Assembly (NCBI RefSeq): GCF_002934665.1
Contig: NZ_NIRS01000011.1
Span: 1-43,362, forward strand
Direction: 5' to 3'
DNA length: 43,362 bases
From: Pseudomonas laurylsulfatiphila
GTDB taxonomy: Bacteria > Pseudomonadota > Gammaproteobacteria > Pseudomonadales > Pseudomonadaceae
Numbering within the stretch: the first letter of the stretch is position 1; each line of letters opens with the position of its first letter. Positions 1-9,441 of the stretch are shown here, piece by piece. The notes beneath the pieces were generated by a model, which had not been told where the DNA came from, ran no database searches, and saw only the letters and a program-made list of their open reading frames with translations. Made by a program: the position numbers and the translations under genes.

Positions 1-3000
1 GCCGTTGTAGTTGGCGTCCGGGGTGAAGGTGTAAGCGCCGTTGGCTGCGATCACCAAGGTGCCGATGTTGGCGATGGTCGCGGTTTGGCCGGCGGTGAAG
101 GTGCCAGGAACGCCATCGATAGTGAAATTCACCACGCTGACTTGGCCGTCGACGCTCGAAGTACCCGTCAACACACTGCCGCTGACGACGGTGTCTTCAG
201 CGGTGGTCACGCTTTCGCTGAGGTCGGTGAAGCTGTCATCGACCGGGGTGACGTCGATGTTCAGGGTCGAGGAGACGTCGGTGCCGGAACCGTCGGTGAC
301 GGTGTAGCTCACGGTCGGCACCGTGCCGTTGTAGTTCTCAGCTGGGGTAAAGGTGTAAGCGCCGTTGGCCCCGATGACCAGGGTGCCGACGTTGGTGATG
401 GTCGCCGTCTGGCCGGCGTTGAAAGTCCCAGGAACGCCGTCGATGGTGAAATTGACCACGCTGACTTGGCCATCGACGCTGCTCGTACCAGTGAGCACAC
501 TGCCGGTCACGGCGGTGTCTTCAGCGGTGGTCACGCTTTCACTGAGGTCAGTGAAGCTGTCATCGACCGGGGTGACGTTGATGGTCAGGGTCGAGGTGAC
601 GTCGGTGCCGGAACCGTCGGTGACGGTGTAACTCACGGTCGGCACGCTGCCGTTGTAATTCTCGGCCGGGGTGAAGGTGTAGGCGCCGTTGGCGCCGATG
701 ACCAGGGTGCCGACGTTGGCGATGGTCGCGGTGCTGCCAGCAGCGTAGGTGGTATCACCGATGGTGAAATTAACCACGCTGACTTGGCCGTCGACGCTGC
801 TCGTACCAGTGAGCACGCTGCCGCTGACGGCCGTGTCTTCAGCGGTACTCACGCTTTCGCTGAGGTCGGTGAAGTTGTCGTCGACCGGGGTGACGTTGAT
901 GGTCAGGGTCGAGGTGACATTGCTGCCTGAACCGTCGGTGACGGTGTAGCTCACGGTCGGCACCGTGCCGTTGTAGTTGGCGTCCGGGTTGAAGGTGTAA
1001 GCGCCGTTGGCCCCGATGACCAAGGTGCCGACGTTGGCGATGGTCGCCGTCTGTCCGGCGGCGTAGGTGGTATCACCGATATTGAAATTAACCACGCTGA
1101 CTTGGCCGTCGACGCTCGAGGTACCCGTCAACACGCTGCCGCTGATGGCGGTGTCTTCAGCGGTGGTCACACTTTCGCTGAGGTCAGTGAAGCTGTCGTC
1201 GACTGGGGTGACGTCGATGTTCAGGGTCGAGGTGACGTCGGTGCCCGAGCCGTCGGTCACGGTGTAGCTGACGGTTGGCACCGTGCCGTTGTAGTTCTCG
1301 GCCGGGGTGAAGGTGTAGGCGCCGTCGGCGCCGATCACCAAGGTGCCGACGTTGGCGATGGTCGCGGTCTGGCCGGCAGTGAAGGTGCCAGGAACGCCAT
1401 CGATGGTGAAATTCACCACGCTGACTTGGCCGTCGACGCTGCTCGTGCCAGTGAGGACGCTGCCAGTTACGGCGGTGTCTTCAGCGGTGGTCACGCTTTC
1501 ACTGAGGTCAGTGAAGCTGTCGTCGACCGGGGTGACGTCGATGTTCAGGGTCGAGCTGACGTCGGTGCCGGAACCGTCGGTCACGGTGTAGCTCACGGTC
1601 GGCACTGTGCCGTTGTAGTTCTCGGCGGGGGTAAAGGTATAGGCGCCGTTGGCGCCAATGACCAGGGTACCCACATTGGCGATGGTCGCCGTTTGACCGG
1701 CCTGGTACTGGGTGCCGCCAACCGTGAAGTTGAGCACGCTGACCTGACTGTCGACGCTGCTCGTACCGGTGAGGACGCTGCCGCTGAGGGCGGAGTCTTC
1801 AGCGGTGGTCACGCTTTCACTGAGGTCAGTGAAGCTGTCGTCGACCGGGGTGACGTTGATGGTCAGGGTCGAGGTGACGTCGGTGCTCGAACCGTCGGTG
1901 ACGGTGTAGCTCACGGTCGGCACTGTGCCGTTGTAATTCTCGGCAGGCGTGAAGGTGTAAGCGCCATTGGCCCCGATCACCAGGGTGCCGACATTGGCGA
2001 TGGTCGCGGTGCTGCCGGCAGCGTAGGTGGTATCACCGATGGTGAAGTTGACCACGCTGACCGAACCGTCGACGCTCGAGGTGCCCGTCAACACACTGCC
2101 GCTGATGGCGGTGTCTTCCTGGGTGGAGACCTTTTCGCTGAGGTCGGTGAAGCTGTCATCGACCGGAGTGACGTTGATGGTCAGGGTCGAGGTGACGTCG
2201 GTGCCCGAACCGTCGGTCACGGTGTAGCTGACGGTCGGCACGCTGCCGTTGTAATTGGCGTCCGGGGTGAAGGTGTAGGCGCCATTGGTCCCGATCACCA
2301 GGGTGCCCACATTGGCGATCGTCGCGGTCTGGCCGGCGACGTAGGTGGTCTCGCCGATGGTGAAATTGACCACGCTGACCTGACCGTCGACGCTCGAGGT
2401 ACCCGTCAACACGCTGCCGCTGACGGCGGTGTCTTCCTGGGTGGAGACCGTTTCGCTGAGGTCAGTGAAGCTGTCGTCGACCGGCGTCACGCTGAGGTTC
2501 AAGGTCGAAGTGACGTTGCTGCCGGAGCCGTCGGTGACGGTGTAGTTCACCGTTGGCACTGCGCCGTTGTAGTTGGCGTCCGGGGTGAAGGTGTAAGCGC
2601 CGTTGGCGCCAATGACCAGAGTGCCGACGTTGGCGATGGTCGCGGTCTGGCCGGCGTTGAAAGTGCCAGTGACACCGTCGATAGTGAAGCTGAGCACGCT
2701 GACCGGACCGTCGACGCTCGAGGTACCCGTCAACACACTGCCGCTGACGGCCGTGTCTTCAGCGGTGGTCACGCGCTCGCTCGCGTCGGTGAAGCTGTCG
2801 TCGATCGGCGTCACGTTGATGGTCAGGGTCGAGGGGACATTGCTGCCGGAGCCGTCGGTGACGGTGTAGTTCACCGTTGGCACTGCGCCGTTGTAGTTCG
2901 CGTCCGGGGTGAAGGTGTAGGCGCCGTTGGCCCCGATGACCAGGGTGCCGACATTGGCGATGGTCGCGGTCTGACCGGCGGTGAAAGTGCCAGGAACGCC

Positions 3001-5532
3001 ATCGATGGTGAAATTAACCACGCTGACTTGGCCGTCGACGCTGCTCGTGCCAGTGAGGACGCTGCCGCTGATGGCGGTGTCTTCAGCGGTGATCACGTTT
3101 TCACTGAGGTCAGTGAAGCTGTCGTCGACCGGGGTGACGTTGATGGTCAGGGTCGAAGTGACATTGCTGCCGGAGCCGTCGGTGACGGTGTAGCTGACCG
3201 TCGGCACCGCGCCGTTGTAGTTCGCGTCCGGGGTGAAGGTGTAAGCGCCGTTGGCCCCGATGACCAGGGTGCCGACATTCGCGATGGTCGCGGTCTGGCC
3301 GGCGACGTAGGTGGTCTCGCCGATGGTGAAGTTCACCACGCTGACAGGACCGTCGACACTCGAGGTACCGGTGAGGACGCTGCCGGTCACCGGGGCATCT
3401 TCAGTGGTGGTCACGTTTTCACTGAGGTCGGTGAAGCTGTCGTCGACCGGGGTGACGTTGATGGTCAGGGTCGAGGTGACATTGCTGCCGGAACCGTCGG
3501 TGACGGTGTAGCTCACCGTTGGCACCGCGCCGTTGTAGTTGGCATCCGGGGTAAAGGTGTAGGCGCCGTTGGCCCCGATCACCAGGGTGCCGACGTTGGC
3601 GATGGTCGCCGTCTGGCCGGCGGTGAACGTGCCAGGAACACCGTCGATGGTGAAATTAACCACGCTGACTGGACCGTCAACGCTCGCAGTGCCGGTGAGG
3701 ACGCTGCCGGTCACGGCGGTGTCTTCGGCGGTGGCCACGCTTTCGCTGAGGTCGGTGAAGCTGTCGTCGACCGGGGTGACGTCGATGTTCAGGGTCGAGG
3801 TGACATTGCTGCCAGAGCCGTCGGTGACGGTATAGCTCACGGTCGGCACTGTGCCGTTGTAATTCTCGGCAGGCGTGAAGGTGTAAGTGCCATTGGCCCC
3901 GATCACCAGGGTGCCGACATTGGCAATGGTCGCCGTCTGACCGGCGGTGAAAGTCCCAGGAACGCCGTCGATGGTGAAGTTCACCACGCTGACCGGGCCG
4001 TCGACGCTTGAGGTACCCGTTAACACACTGCCGCTGACGGCGGAGTCTTCGCTGGTGGTCACGCTTTCGCTGAGGTCAGTGAAGCTGTCGTCGACCGGGG
4101 TGACGTGGATGGTCAGGGTCGAGGTGACGTCCGTGCCGGAACCGTCAGTCACGGTGTAGCTGACCGTCGGTACGCTGCCGTTGTAGTTCTCGGCCGGGGT
4201 GAAGGTGTAGGTCCCGTTGGCCCCGATCACGAGGGTGCCGACATTGGCGATGGTCGCGGTGCTGCCAGCGGTGTAGGTGGTCTCACCGATGGTGAAGTTC
4301 ACCACGCTGACCGGACCGTCGACGCTCGAGGTGCCCGTCAACACACTGCCAGTCACCGGGGCATCTTCAGCGGTGGTCACGCTTTCGCTGGCATCGATAA
4401 AGCTGTCATCAACCGGCGTAACACCGATGTTCAGCGTCGAGTTGGAACCGTCGGTGACGGTGTAGCTCACGGTCGGCACCGTACCGTTGTAGTTGGCGTC
4501 CGGGGTGAAGGTGTAGGCGCCGTCGGCCCCGATCACCAGGGTGCCCACATTGGCGATGGTCGCCGTCTGGCCGGCTGTGAAGGTACCAGGAACACCGTCG
4601 ATGGTGAAGGTGACCACGCTCAGGGCGTTATCGATGTCGCTGTCGTTGCTCAGCACATTGCCGATCGCAGCGGTGTCTTCAGCAATGATTTGGGTGTCGG
4701 CAGTCAAAACGCTCGGATCATCGACCGCTGTCACGGTGAGGTCCAGAGTGCTGCTCGAGCCGGTGTTGGTGGTGTACGTGACTTGCGGTACGGCACCGTT
4801 GTAGTTGGCGTCCGGAGTAAAGGTGTAGTTGCCGTTGGTGCCGATGGTCAACGTACCGACGCCGACGATGGTCGCTGTCTGGCCTGCGGTGAAACTGCCG
4901 GTGACACCGGCGATGGTGAAACTGGTGACGCTGAGCGGCGTCTCAGCATCGCTATCGTTGTTCAGCACGTTGCCCGTCGCGACGCTGTCTTCGGCCAGAG
5001 TGCCCGTATCCGCGGTCAGTACACTCGGAGCGTTGATGGTCGTGATGTTCTGGTTGCCAGTATCGAGCGTAGTGGGAGTAGCCGTGGACTCAGGACCGGT
5101 GGTTGGGAAGCCGATGGTCGGGTCGACGCGGCCAGCCGTGGCGTCGAGCATGACGAAGCTGTGACCGCCCCCGGCGGCACCACCCGAACCTGCGGCAGTC
5201 GGGCCGGCGGCGGTGGCTTCAAGGTCTTTGGTCGGGTCGGCACCGGCGGCAATGGCCTGTTGCAGCTCTTCAACGGACGGCGCGGCTTGTGCGGTGGCGG
5301 CTGCCAGGTCAGCGCTGGAGTCCGGCGCGTCAGCGCTCCACTGGGTATCGCGGCCCAGGTCGAGGGTGCGGCCATCGGCCAGTTCCAGAGACACGGCACC
5401 GGAAAGGCCAGTGTCGATCTGGTCCCCGGCGAACAGTTTGTCGCCTTCAACGAGAACGCGGCGGATGCCCTCTGGGGACACCACGAAAACTTGACCGACA
5501 ATGCTTTTGACGATGGCAACAACACTGCTCAT
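1..5532 (-). CDS. lapA: LapA-type giant RTX adhesin, N-terminal part (runs off left edge)
   Basis: Seen: an open frame of 1844 codons on the minus strand, starting at ATG 5532 with a GGAGA ribosome site upstream and still open at base 1. It begins MSSVVAIVKSIVGQVFVVSP, the retention-module start of LapA-type adhesins; the module fills about residues 1-100. TAAG occurs at residues 107-110 and again at 112-115. A Gly/Ala-rich linker follows, then two divergent and about 13 near-identical immunoglobulin/cadherin-like repeats. Known: LapA is secreted by LapEBC, stays anchored in the outer membrane by the N-terminal module, and is released when periplasmic LapG cuts at TAAG; LapD and c-di-GMP block LapG. 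Inferred: cleavage between A108 and A109, as in P. fluorescens. There is no Sec signal peptide, as expected for type I secretion. The C-terminal calcium-binding repeats and secretion signal lie outside the window. Confidence 0.93.
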   Translation of the reverse strand, partial: MSSVVAIVKSIVGQVFVVSPEGIRRVLVEGDKLFAGDQIDTGLSGAVSLELADGRTLDLGRDTQWSADAPDSSADLAAATAQAAPSVEELQQAIAAGADPTKDLEATAAGPTAAGSGGAAGGGHSFVMLDATAGRVDPTIGFPTTGPESTATPTTLDTGNQNITTINAPSVLTADTGTLAEDSVATGNVLNNDSDAETPLSVTSFTIAGVTGSFTAGQTATIVGVGTLTIGTNGNYTFTPDANYNGAVPQVTYTTNTGSSSTLDLTVTAVDDPSVLTADTQIIAEDTAAIGNVLSNDSDIDNALSVVTFTIDGVPGTFTAGQTATIANVGTLVIGADGAYTFTPDANYNGTVPTVSYTVTDGSNSTLNIGVTPVDDSFIDASESVTTAEDAPVTGSVLTGTSSVDGPVSVVNFTIGETTYTAGSTATIANVGTLVIGANGTYTFTPAENYNGSVPTVSYTVTDGSGTDVTSTLTIHVTPVDDSFTDLSESVTTSEDSAVSGSVLTGTSSVDGPVSVVNFTIDGVPGTFTAGQTATIANVGTLVIGANGTYTFTPAENYNGTVPTVSYTVTDGSGSNVTSTLNIDVTPVDDSFTDLSESVATAEDTAVTGSVLTGTASVDGPVSVVNFTIDGVPGTFTAGQTATIANVGTLVIGANGAYTFTPDANYNGAVPTVSYTVTDGSGSNVTSTLTINVTPVDDSFTDLSENVTTTEDAPVTGSVLTGTSSVDGPVSVVNFTIGETTYVAGQTATIANVGTLVIGANGAYTFTPDANYNGAVPTVSYTVTDGSGSNVTSTLTINVTPVDDSFTDLSENVITAEDTAISGSVLTGTSSVDGQVSVVNFTIDGVPGTFTAGQTATIANVGTLVIGANGAYTFTPDANYNGAVPTVNYTVTDGSGSNVPSTLTINVTPIDDSFTDASERVTTAEDTAVSGSVLTGTSSVDGPVSVLSFTIDGVTGTFNAGQTATIANVGTLVIGANGAYTFTPDANYNGAVPTVNYTVTDGSGSNVTSTLNLSVTPVDDSFTDLSETVSTQEDTAVSGSVLTGTSSVDGQVSVVNFTIGETTYVAGQTATIANVGTLVIGTNGAYTFTPDANYNGSVPTVSYTVTDGSGTDVTSTLTINVTPVDDSFTDLSEKVSTQEDTAISGSVLTGTSSVDGSVSVVNFTIGDTTYAAGSTATIANVGTLVIGANGAYTFTPAENYNGTVPTVSYTVTDGSSTDVTSTLTINVTPVDDSFTDLSESVTTAEDSALSGSVLTGTSSVDSQVSVLNFTVGGTQYQAGQTATIANVGTLVIGANGAYTFTPAENYNGTVPTVSYTVTDGSGTDVSSTLNIDVTPVDDSFTDLSESVTTAEDTAVTGSVLTGTSSVDGQVSVVNFTIDGVPGTFTAGQTATIANVGTLVIGADGAYTFTPAENYNGTVPTVSYTVTDGSGTDVTSTLNIDVTPVDDSFTDLSESVTTAEDTAISGSVLTGTSSVDGQVSVVNFNIGDTTYAAGQTATIANVGTLVIGANGAYTFNPDANYNGTVPTVSYTVTDGSGSNVTSTLTINVTPVDDNFTDLSESVSTAEDTAVSGSVLTGTSSVDGQVSVVNFTIGDTTYAAGSTATIANVGTLVIGANGAYTFTPAENYNGSVPTVSYTVTDGSGTDVTSTLTINVTPVDDSFTDLSESVTTAEDTAVTGSVLTGTSSVDGQVSVVNFTIDGVPGTFNAGQTATITNVGTLVIGANGAYTFTPAENYNGTVPTVSYTVTDGSGTDVSSTLNIDVTPVDDSFTDLSESVTTAEDTVVSGSVLTGTSSVDGQVSVVNFTIDGVPGTFTAGQTATIANIGTLVIAANGAYTFTPDANYNG
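290..4448 (-). repeat. Tandem 318/324-bp repeats inside lapA
   Basis: Using the conserved CCGTCGGT-type box as marker, copies fall at 290, 614, 932, 1250, 1574, 1892, 2210, 2528, 2852, 3176, 3494, 3818, 4142 and 4448. Spacings are 318 or 324 bp, and the last is 306. The 6-bp difference comes from two alternative loops: a 12-residue DGVPGTFTAGQT form and a 10-residue form such as GDTTYAAGST. A third form (GGTQYQAGQT) occurs near 1690-1730. The 306-bp unit lacks four residues after the DGS motif. Two more divergent units lie at about 4450-5040, and the array continues past base 1. Each unit encodes a 106-108-residue extracellular beta-sandwich-like domain. Confidence 0.93.
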
Positions 5533-5889
5533 TGAAGACTCTCCGGGGTGTCACGTTCAGTTGACTTCCATAGACCTGATGGCGTCTGCGCCGACCAGTC
5601 TGGACGTTACATTGCAAAATAGATGCACAAGTTTGACGGCCTAATTCGTCAATATTTTGGCTATATTTTTTCGCTATTAACTTTATGCCAAACTATTGAC
5701 CTTCTTGAAGCCATCCTAAACAATCGTCCCAGTAATGTCACATTGATATTTAAGTTGTGACCCTGTCTTCGGTATGTGATCCAGTTCCGCTTTTGAGCTT
5801 TCCGACATACGGTCATTCCGCTGCCATCTTCCGACACCGCACGCCTTTCAGTCGTGATTCAAGACAAGAAGTCCTGGGAAATTCCTACA
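5533..5889. promoter_or_regulatory. Divergent lapA / lapEBC intergenic region
   Basis: No gene is seen in these 357 bases. The stretch 5620-5760 is strikingly AT-rich compared with its flanks. It holds an inverted repeat TTGACG-N8-CGTCAA at 5633-5652 and further GTCAAT/ATTGAC half sites near 5648 and 5693. Known: lapA expression in Pseudomonas responds to the c-di-GMP regulator FleQ, whose sites contain GTCA/TTGAC half sites. Assigning these sites to FleQ is inference, and no clear -35/-10 pair was fixed for either direction. Confidence 0.45.
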
Positions 5890-7242
5890 ATGCGTTCGCC
5901 TTTGTTCATGGCTCTACCTTTCGCCCTCGCCGCGTCTTTCGTCCAGGCGCAATCCTTACCAGAAGCCATGCAACAAGCGCTGTATGTCCATCCAGAGGTC
6001 CAGGCAGGCGTCAACAGCCGGTTGGCGGCTGATTATCAGTTGAAGGCTGCCAAAGGTGGGTACTTGCCACGGGTCGACCTGCTGGGCGGTTATGGCCGTG
6101 AAGGCACCGACAGCGTCACGACGCGCGGGGATGGCAGCAACAATCACTGGGAAACCCTGAACCGCACTGAGTCGAGCTTGCGACTGACTCAGATGGTTTT
6201 TGACGGTTTTGCGACGACCAGCGAAGTAGGGCGTCAACAAGCCGCCGTCAACTCCCGTGCCTATTCGCTGCTGAGTACTTCCGAGCGTACCGGGCTGACC
6301 GTGGCCCAGGTCTATCTCGACGTGTTGACCCGTCGCGAATTCGTGCGCCTGGCCGAGGATAATCTCAAGAGCCATCAACGTATTTACGACCAGATCCAGC
6401 TGCGCACCCAGCGTGGTGTCGGCAGCGGCGCCGATCTTGATCAGGCGGAGGCGCGGATGGCCCAGGCGCGCAACAACCTGATCACCGAGCAGACCAACCT
6501 GGCTGATGCCGAGACCAACTACCTGTCCGCTGTCGGCCAGATGCCCGATCAACTGGAGCGCCCGGCGAGTTTCCTGGCGCTGATGCCGGCCAATCTGAAT
6601 GAAGCCCGCGCGCAGATGCTGGAAAACAGCCCGATCCTGCGCTCGGCCGAATCCGACATCGCCGCCGCCGAAAAGCAGTACGACACGGCCAAGTCGACCT
6701 TCTACCCACGCTTCGATGCTGAGCTGGGTCGCACCGCAGACAACGATATCGATGGTCAGAATGGCCACAACAACGAATGGCAGGCCATGCTGCGCATGCG
6801 CTTCAACCTGTATGCCGGCGGCAGCAACAAGGCCGACCTGGAATCCAAGGCCTACCTGTCGAACCAGGCGCTGGACATCCGCAACAACGCCCTGCGCCAG
6901 TTGAATGAAGAACTTGGCCTGGCCTGGAACGCCCTGAACAACGCCAATGCCCAGGTGCCGATCGCCCAGCAGTACGTTGATCACAGCACCGCCGTGCGCA
7001 CCGCTTACCAGCGTCAGTTCAGCCTTGGCGAGCGCACGCTGCTCGATTTGCTCGACAGCGAGAACGAGTTGTTCTCCTCTTCTCGCCGTCTGGCGGAGAT
7101 CAAGAATATTCAGTTATTTACTCAGTACCGAATCAAGGCGACCATGGGCGAGTTGCTCAAGAGCCAGGGAGTGGTCGCACCGTTGGCATCCGTTGTGCAG
7201 AACGACGTGAAGCCGACGGTCCAATTGCCCGGTATGAATTGA
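5890..7242 (+). CDS. lapE: LapE, TolC-family outer-membrane channel of the adhesin exporter
   Basis: A 450-residue TolC-type outer membrane factor that gives the LapB/LapC type I exporter its exit duct. Seen: the first 21 residues (MRSPLFMALPFALAASFVQAQ) form a Sec signal peptide with an AQA-type cleavage site, followed by LPEAMQQAL and two long helical repeats typical of TolC, with LGERTLLDLLDSENELF near the C-terminus. I chose ATG 5890, preceded by GGGAA at 5876-5880, because the upstream in-frame GTG at 5854 would put 12 polar residues before the signal peptide. lapB starts 42 bases after the stop, so lapE is the first gene of lapEBC. The divergent lapA is the expected substrate. Confidence 0.9.
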   Translation: MRSPLFMALPFALAASFVQAQSLPEAMQQALYVHPEVQAGVNSRLAADYQLKAAKGGYLPRVDLLGGYGREGTDSVTTRGDGSNNHWETLNRTESSLRLTQMVFDGFATTSEVGRQQAAVNSRAYSLLSTSERTGLTVAQVYLDVLTRREFVRLAEDNLKSHQRIYDQIQLRTQRGVGSGADLDQAEARMAQARNNLITEQTNLADAETNYLSAVGQMPDQLERPASFLALMPANLNEARAQMLENSPILRSAESDIAAAEKQYDTAKSTFYPRFDAELGRTADNDIDGQNGHNNEWQAMLRMRFNLYAGGSNKADLESKAYLSNQALDIRNNALRQLNEELGLAWNALNNANAQVPIAQQYVDHSTAVRTAYQRQFSLGERTLLDLLDSENELFSSSRRLAEIKNIQLFTQYRIKATMGELLKSQGVVAPLASVVQNDVKPTVQLPGMN

Positions 7243-7284
7243 GCAGGACCTTCTTTGTTCAATTGTCAGCCAAGAGTGCCGAGC

Positions 7285-9441
7285 GTGGAATCAGAAGTCA
7301 GTCGGGTTCAACTCATTCATGATCCGCGCGCGTTGCATGACGATCCGTTGCTGGATGGCCTGCTTGCTCTTTGCATGCTGCACCAGAAACCGGCCAGCGC
7401 GGCCATGCTCACCACCGGCCTGCCACTGCCCGAGCAGCGTTTGAGTGTCGAGCTGCTGCCACGTGCGGCGGCTCGCGCGGGGCTGCAAGGTCGGGTGCTG
7501 CAGCGCAAGCTGGGGGACATTCCGGCGATTGCCATGCCGGCATTGTTGCTGCTCAAGGACGGTCGCAGCGCCGTCCTGCTTGGCTGGCAAGGCGAAGATC
7601 AGGTGCGGGTGCTGCTCAGCGAAAGCGATGGTGGCGAGTCCCTGGTCAGCCGCGAGCTGCTGGCTGACGATTACACCGGCAAAGTCTTTTTTGCCCAGCC
7701 GCAGCACAAATTCGACGTCAATCACGGCACGCTGATTCCGCGTGCGCGCTCGTGGTTTCGCGACACTCTCAAGCGTTCGCGCTGGCTGTACGCCGACGCC
7801 ATTGCCGCCAGTTTTCTCATCAACATCATTGCCATGGCCGCGCCGTTGTTCGTGATGAACGTCTACGACCGTGTCGTGCCGAACCAGGCCGAAGCGACGC
7901 TATGGGTGCTGGCAGTCGGCATTTCTGGTGCCTACCTCTTCGACCTGATCCTGAAAAGCCTGCGCAGCCTGTGCCTGGATCTGGCCGGCAAGAAAACCGA
8001 CCTGATTATCTCGGCCACGCTGTTCGAGCGTATCGTCGGTATGACCATGAAGTACCGGCCGGCACGGGTCGGCAGTTTTGCCCAGAACATCCATGAATTT
8101 CAGAGCCTGCGCGATTTCCTCGCCTCGCTGACCCTCACCAGCCTGATCGACCTGCCGTTCACCTTGCTGATATTCATGGTTATCGCGATCCTCGGCGGCC
8201 ATCTGGTGTGGATACCGGTGCTGGCATTCCCGATCGCCCTGGCCATCGGCTATGCGTTGCAGAAACCTTTGGTAGCGACCATGGAGCGGACCATGGCGCT
8301 GGGGGCCGAGCGTCAGTCGAGCCTGATCGAAACCCTGGCCGGGCTGGATGCGGTAAAGGTCAACAACGCCGAAAGCGAGCGCCAGTATCAGTGGGAACAG
8401 ACCATCGGCACCCTCAGTCGCCTTGAATTGCGGGTGAAGATGCTGTCCGGCCTGGCGATGAACATCACCTTGCTGATCCAGCAACTGGCCGGGGTGATCA
8501 TGATCGTCTTCGGTGTGTACCAGATCATCGACGGTCACCTGAGCATGGGCGGCCTGATTGCCTGCTACATGCTCAGTGGTCGTGCGCTCAGCCCGCTGGC
8601 GTCGCTCTCCGGGTTACTGACCCGCTATCAGCAGGCACGGGTGACCATGACGTCCGTCGACCAAATGATGGAACTGCCCCAGGAGCGCAATTTCGAAGAG
8701 CGCCCGCTCAGCCGCAAGGTGTTGCAAGGCGGCATTGAATGCCGCCAGCTCAATTTCACGTACCCCCAACAGCAGAACCTGGCGCTGAAGAACATCAATC
8801 TGTCGATTAATCCCGGCGAGAAGATCGGCATCATTGGCCGAAGTGGCTCGGGCAAGAGCTCGCTGGCCAAACTGCTGGTAGGGCTCTATCAGCCGGATGA
8901 TGGCTCGTTGTTGGTCGATGGCGTGGATATCCGCCAGATCGACGTCAGCGAGCTGCGCTACAACATCGGCTACGTGCCCCAGGACATTCAACTGCTCGCC
9001 GGCACCTTGCGCGACAACCTGGTTTCCGGTGCGCGGTATGTCGAGGATGAACTGGTGCTGCAAGCGGCAGAGCTGGCCGGAGTCCACGAGTATGCGCGCC
9101 TGCATCCGCAGGGTTATGAGCTGCAAGTGGGCGAGCGCGGGCAGAACCTCTCCGGTGGCCAACGGCAAAACGTGGCCCTGGCCCGTGCGTTACTGCTCAA
9201 TCCGCCAATCCTGCTGCTCGACGAACCGACCAGTGCCATGGATAACACCGGTGAAGAGCGCCTCAAGCAGCGCCTGGCAGCCGTGATCGAAAACAAGACC
9301 GTGGTGCTGGTGACGCACCGGGCATCGCTGTTGTCGCTGGTGGATCGGCTGATCGTGATCGACCGCGGGCAGATACTCGCCGACGGTCCGAAAGCCGCGG
9401 TGATGGAAGCGTTGAAGAAGGGGCAGATCAGTGTTGCTTAA
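7285..9441 (+). CDS. lapB: LapB, type I secretion ABC transporter (permease-ATPase)
   Basis: A 718-residue ABC exporter that powers LapA secretion across the inner membrane. Seen: an N-terminal C39-like domain of about 130 residues lacking the usual catalytic Cys context (PLLDGLLALC instead of DCGxxC), so it probably binds substrate rather than cutting it. A six-helix membrane domain spans roughly residues 165-440. The ATPase domain has Walker A GRSGSGKS at about 518-525, LSGGQ at 622-626 and Walker B LLLDE ending near 647. Start: GTG 7285 with AAGAG at 7272-7276; an upstream TTG at 7255 is possible but less likely. The stop overlaps the lapC start by 11 bases, so the two are translated together. 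Confidence 0.92.
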   Translation: MESEVSRVQLIHDPRALHDDPLLDGLLALCMLHQKPASAAMLTTGLPLPEQRLSVELLPRAAARAGLQGRVLQRKLGDIPAIAMPALLLLKDGRSAVLLGWQGEDQVRVLLSESDGGESLVSRELLADDYTGKVFFAQPQHKFDVNHGTLIPRARSWFRDTLKRSRWLYADAIAASFLINIIAMAAPLFVMNVYDRVVPNQAEATLWVLAVGISGAYLFDLILKSLRSLCLDLAGKKTDLIISATLFERIVGMTMKYRPARVGSFAQNIHEFQSLRDFLASLTLTSLIDLPFTLLIFMVIAILGGHLVWIPVLAFPIALAIGYALQKPLVATMERTMALGAERQSSLIETLAGLDAVKVNNAESERQYQWEQTIGTLSRLELRVKMLSGLAMNITLLIQQLAGVIMIVFGVYQIIDGHLSMGGLIACYMLSGRALSPLASLSGLLTRYQQARVTMTSVDQMMELPQERNFEERPLSRKVLQGGIECRQLNFTYPQQQNLALKNINLSINPGEKIGIIGRSGSGKSSLAKLLVGLYQPDDGSLLVDGVDIRQIDVSELRYNIGYVPQDIQLLAGTLRDNLVSGARYVEDELVLQAAELAGVHEYARLHPQGYELQVGERGQNLSGGQRQNVALARALLLNPPILLLDEPTSAMDNTGEERLKQRLAAVIENKTVVLVTHRASLLSLVDRLIVIDRGQILADGPKAAVMEALKKGQISVA

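Noticed and set aside
85..5535. Long plus-strand ORFs (up to 969 codons at 1102-4011) opposite lapA
   Set aside because: They are antisense shadows of the repeated, GC-biased minus-strand adhesin gene; their low-complexity repeats mirror the lapA period and no start has a sensible context.
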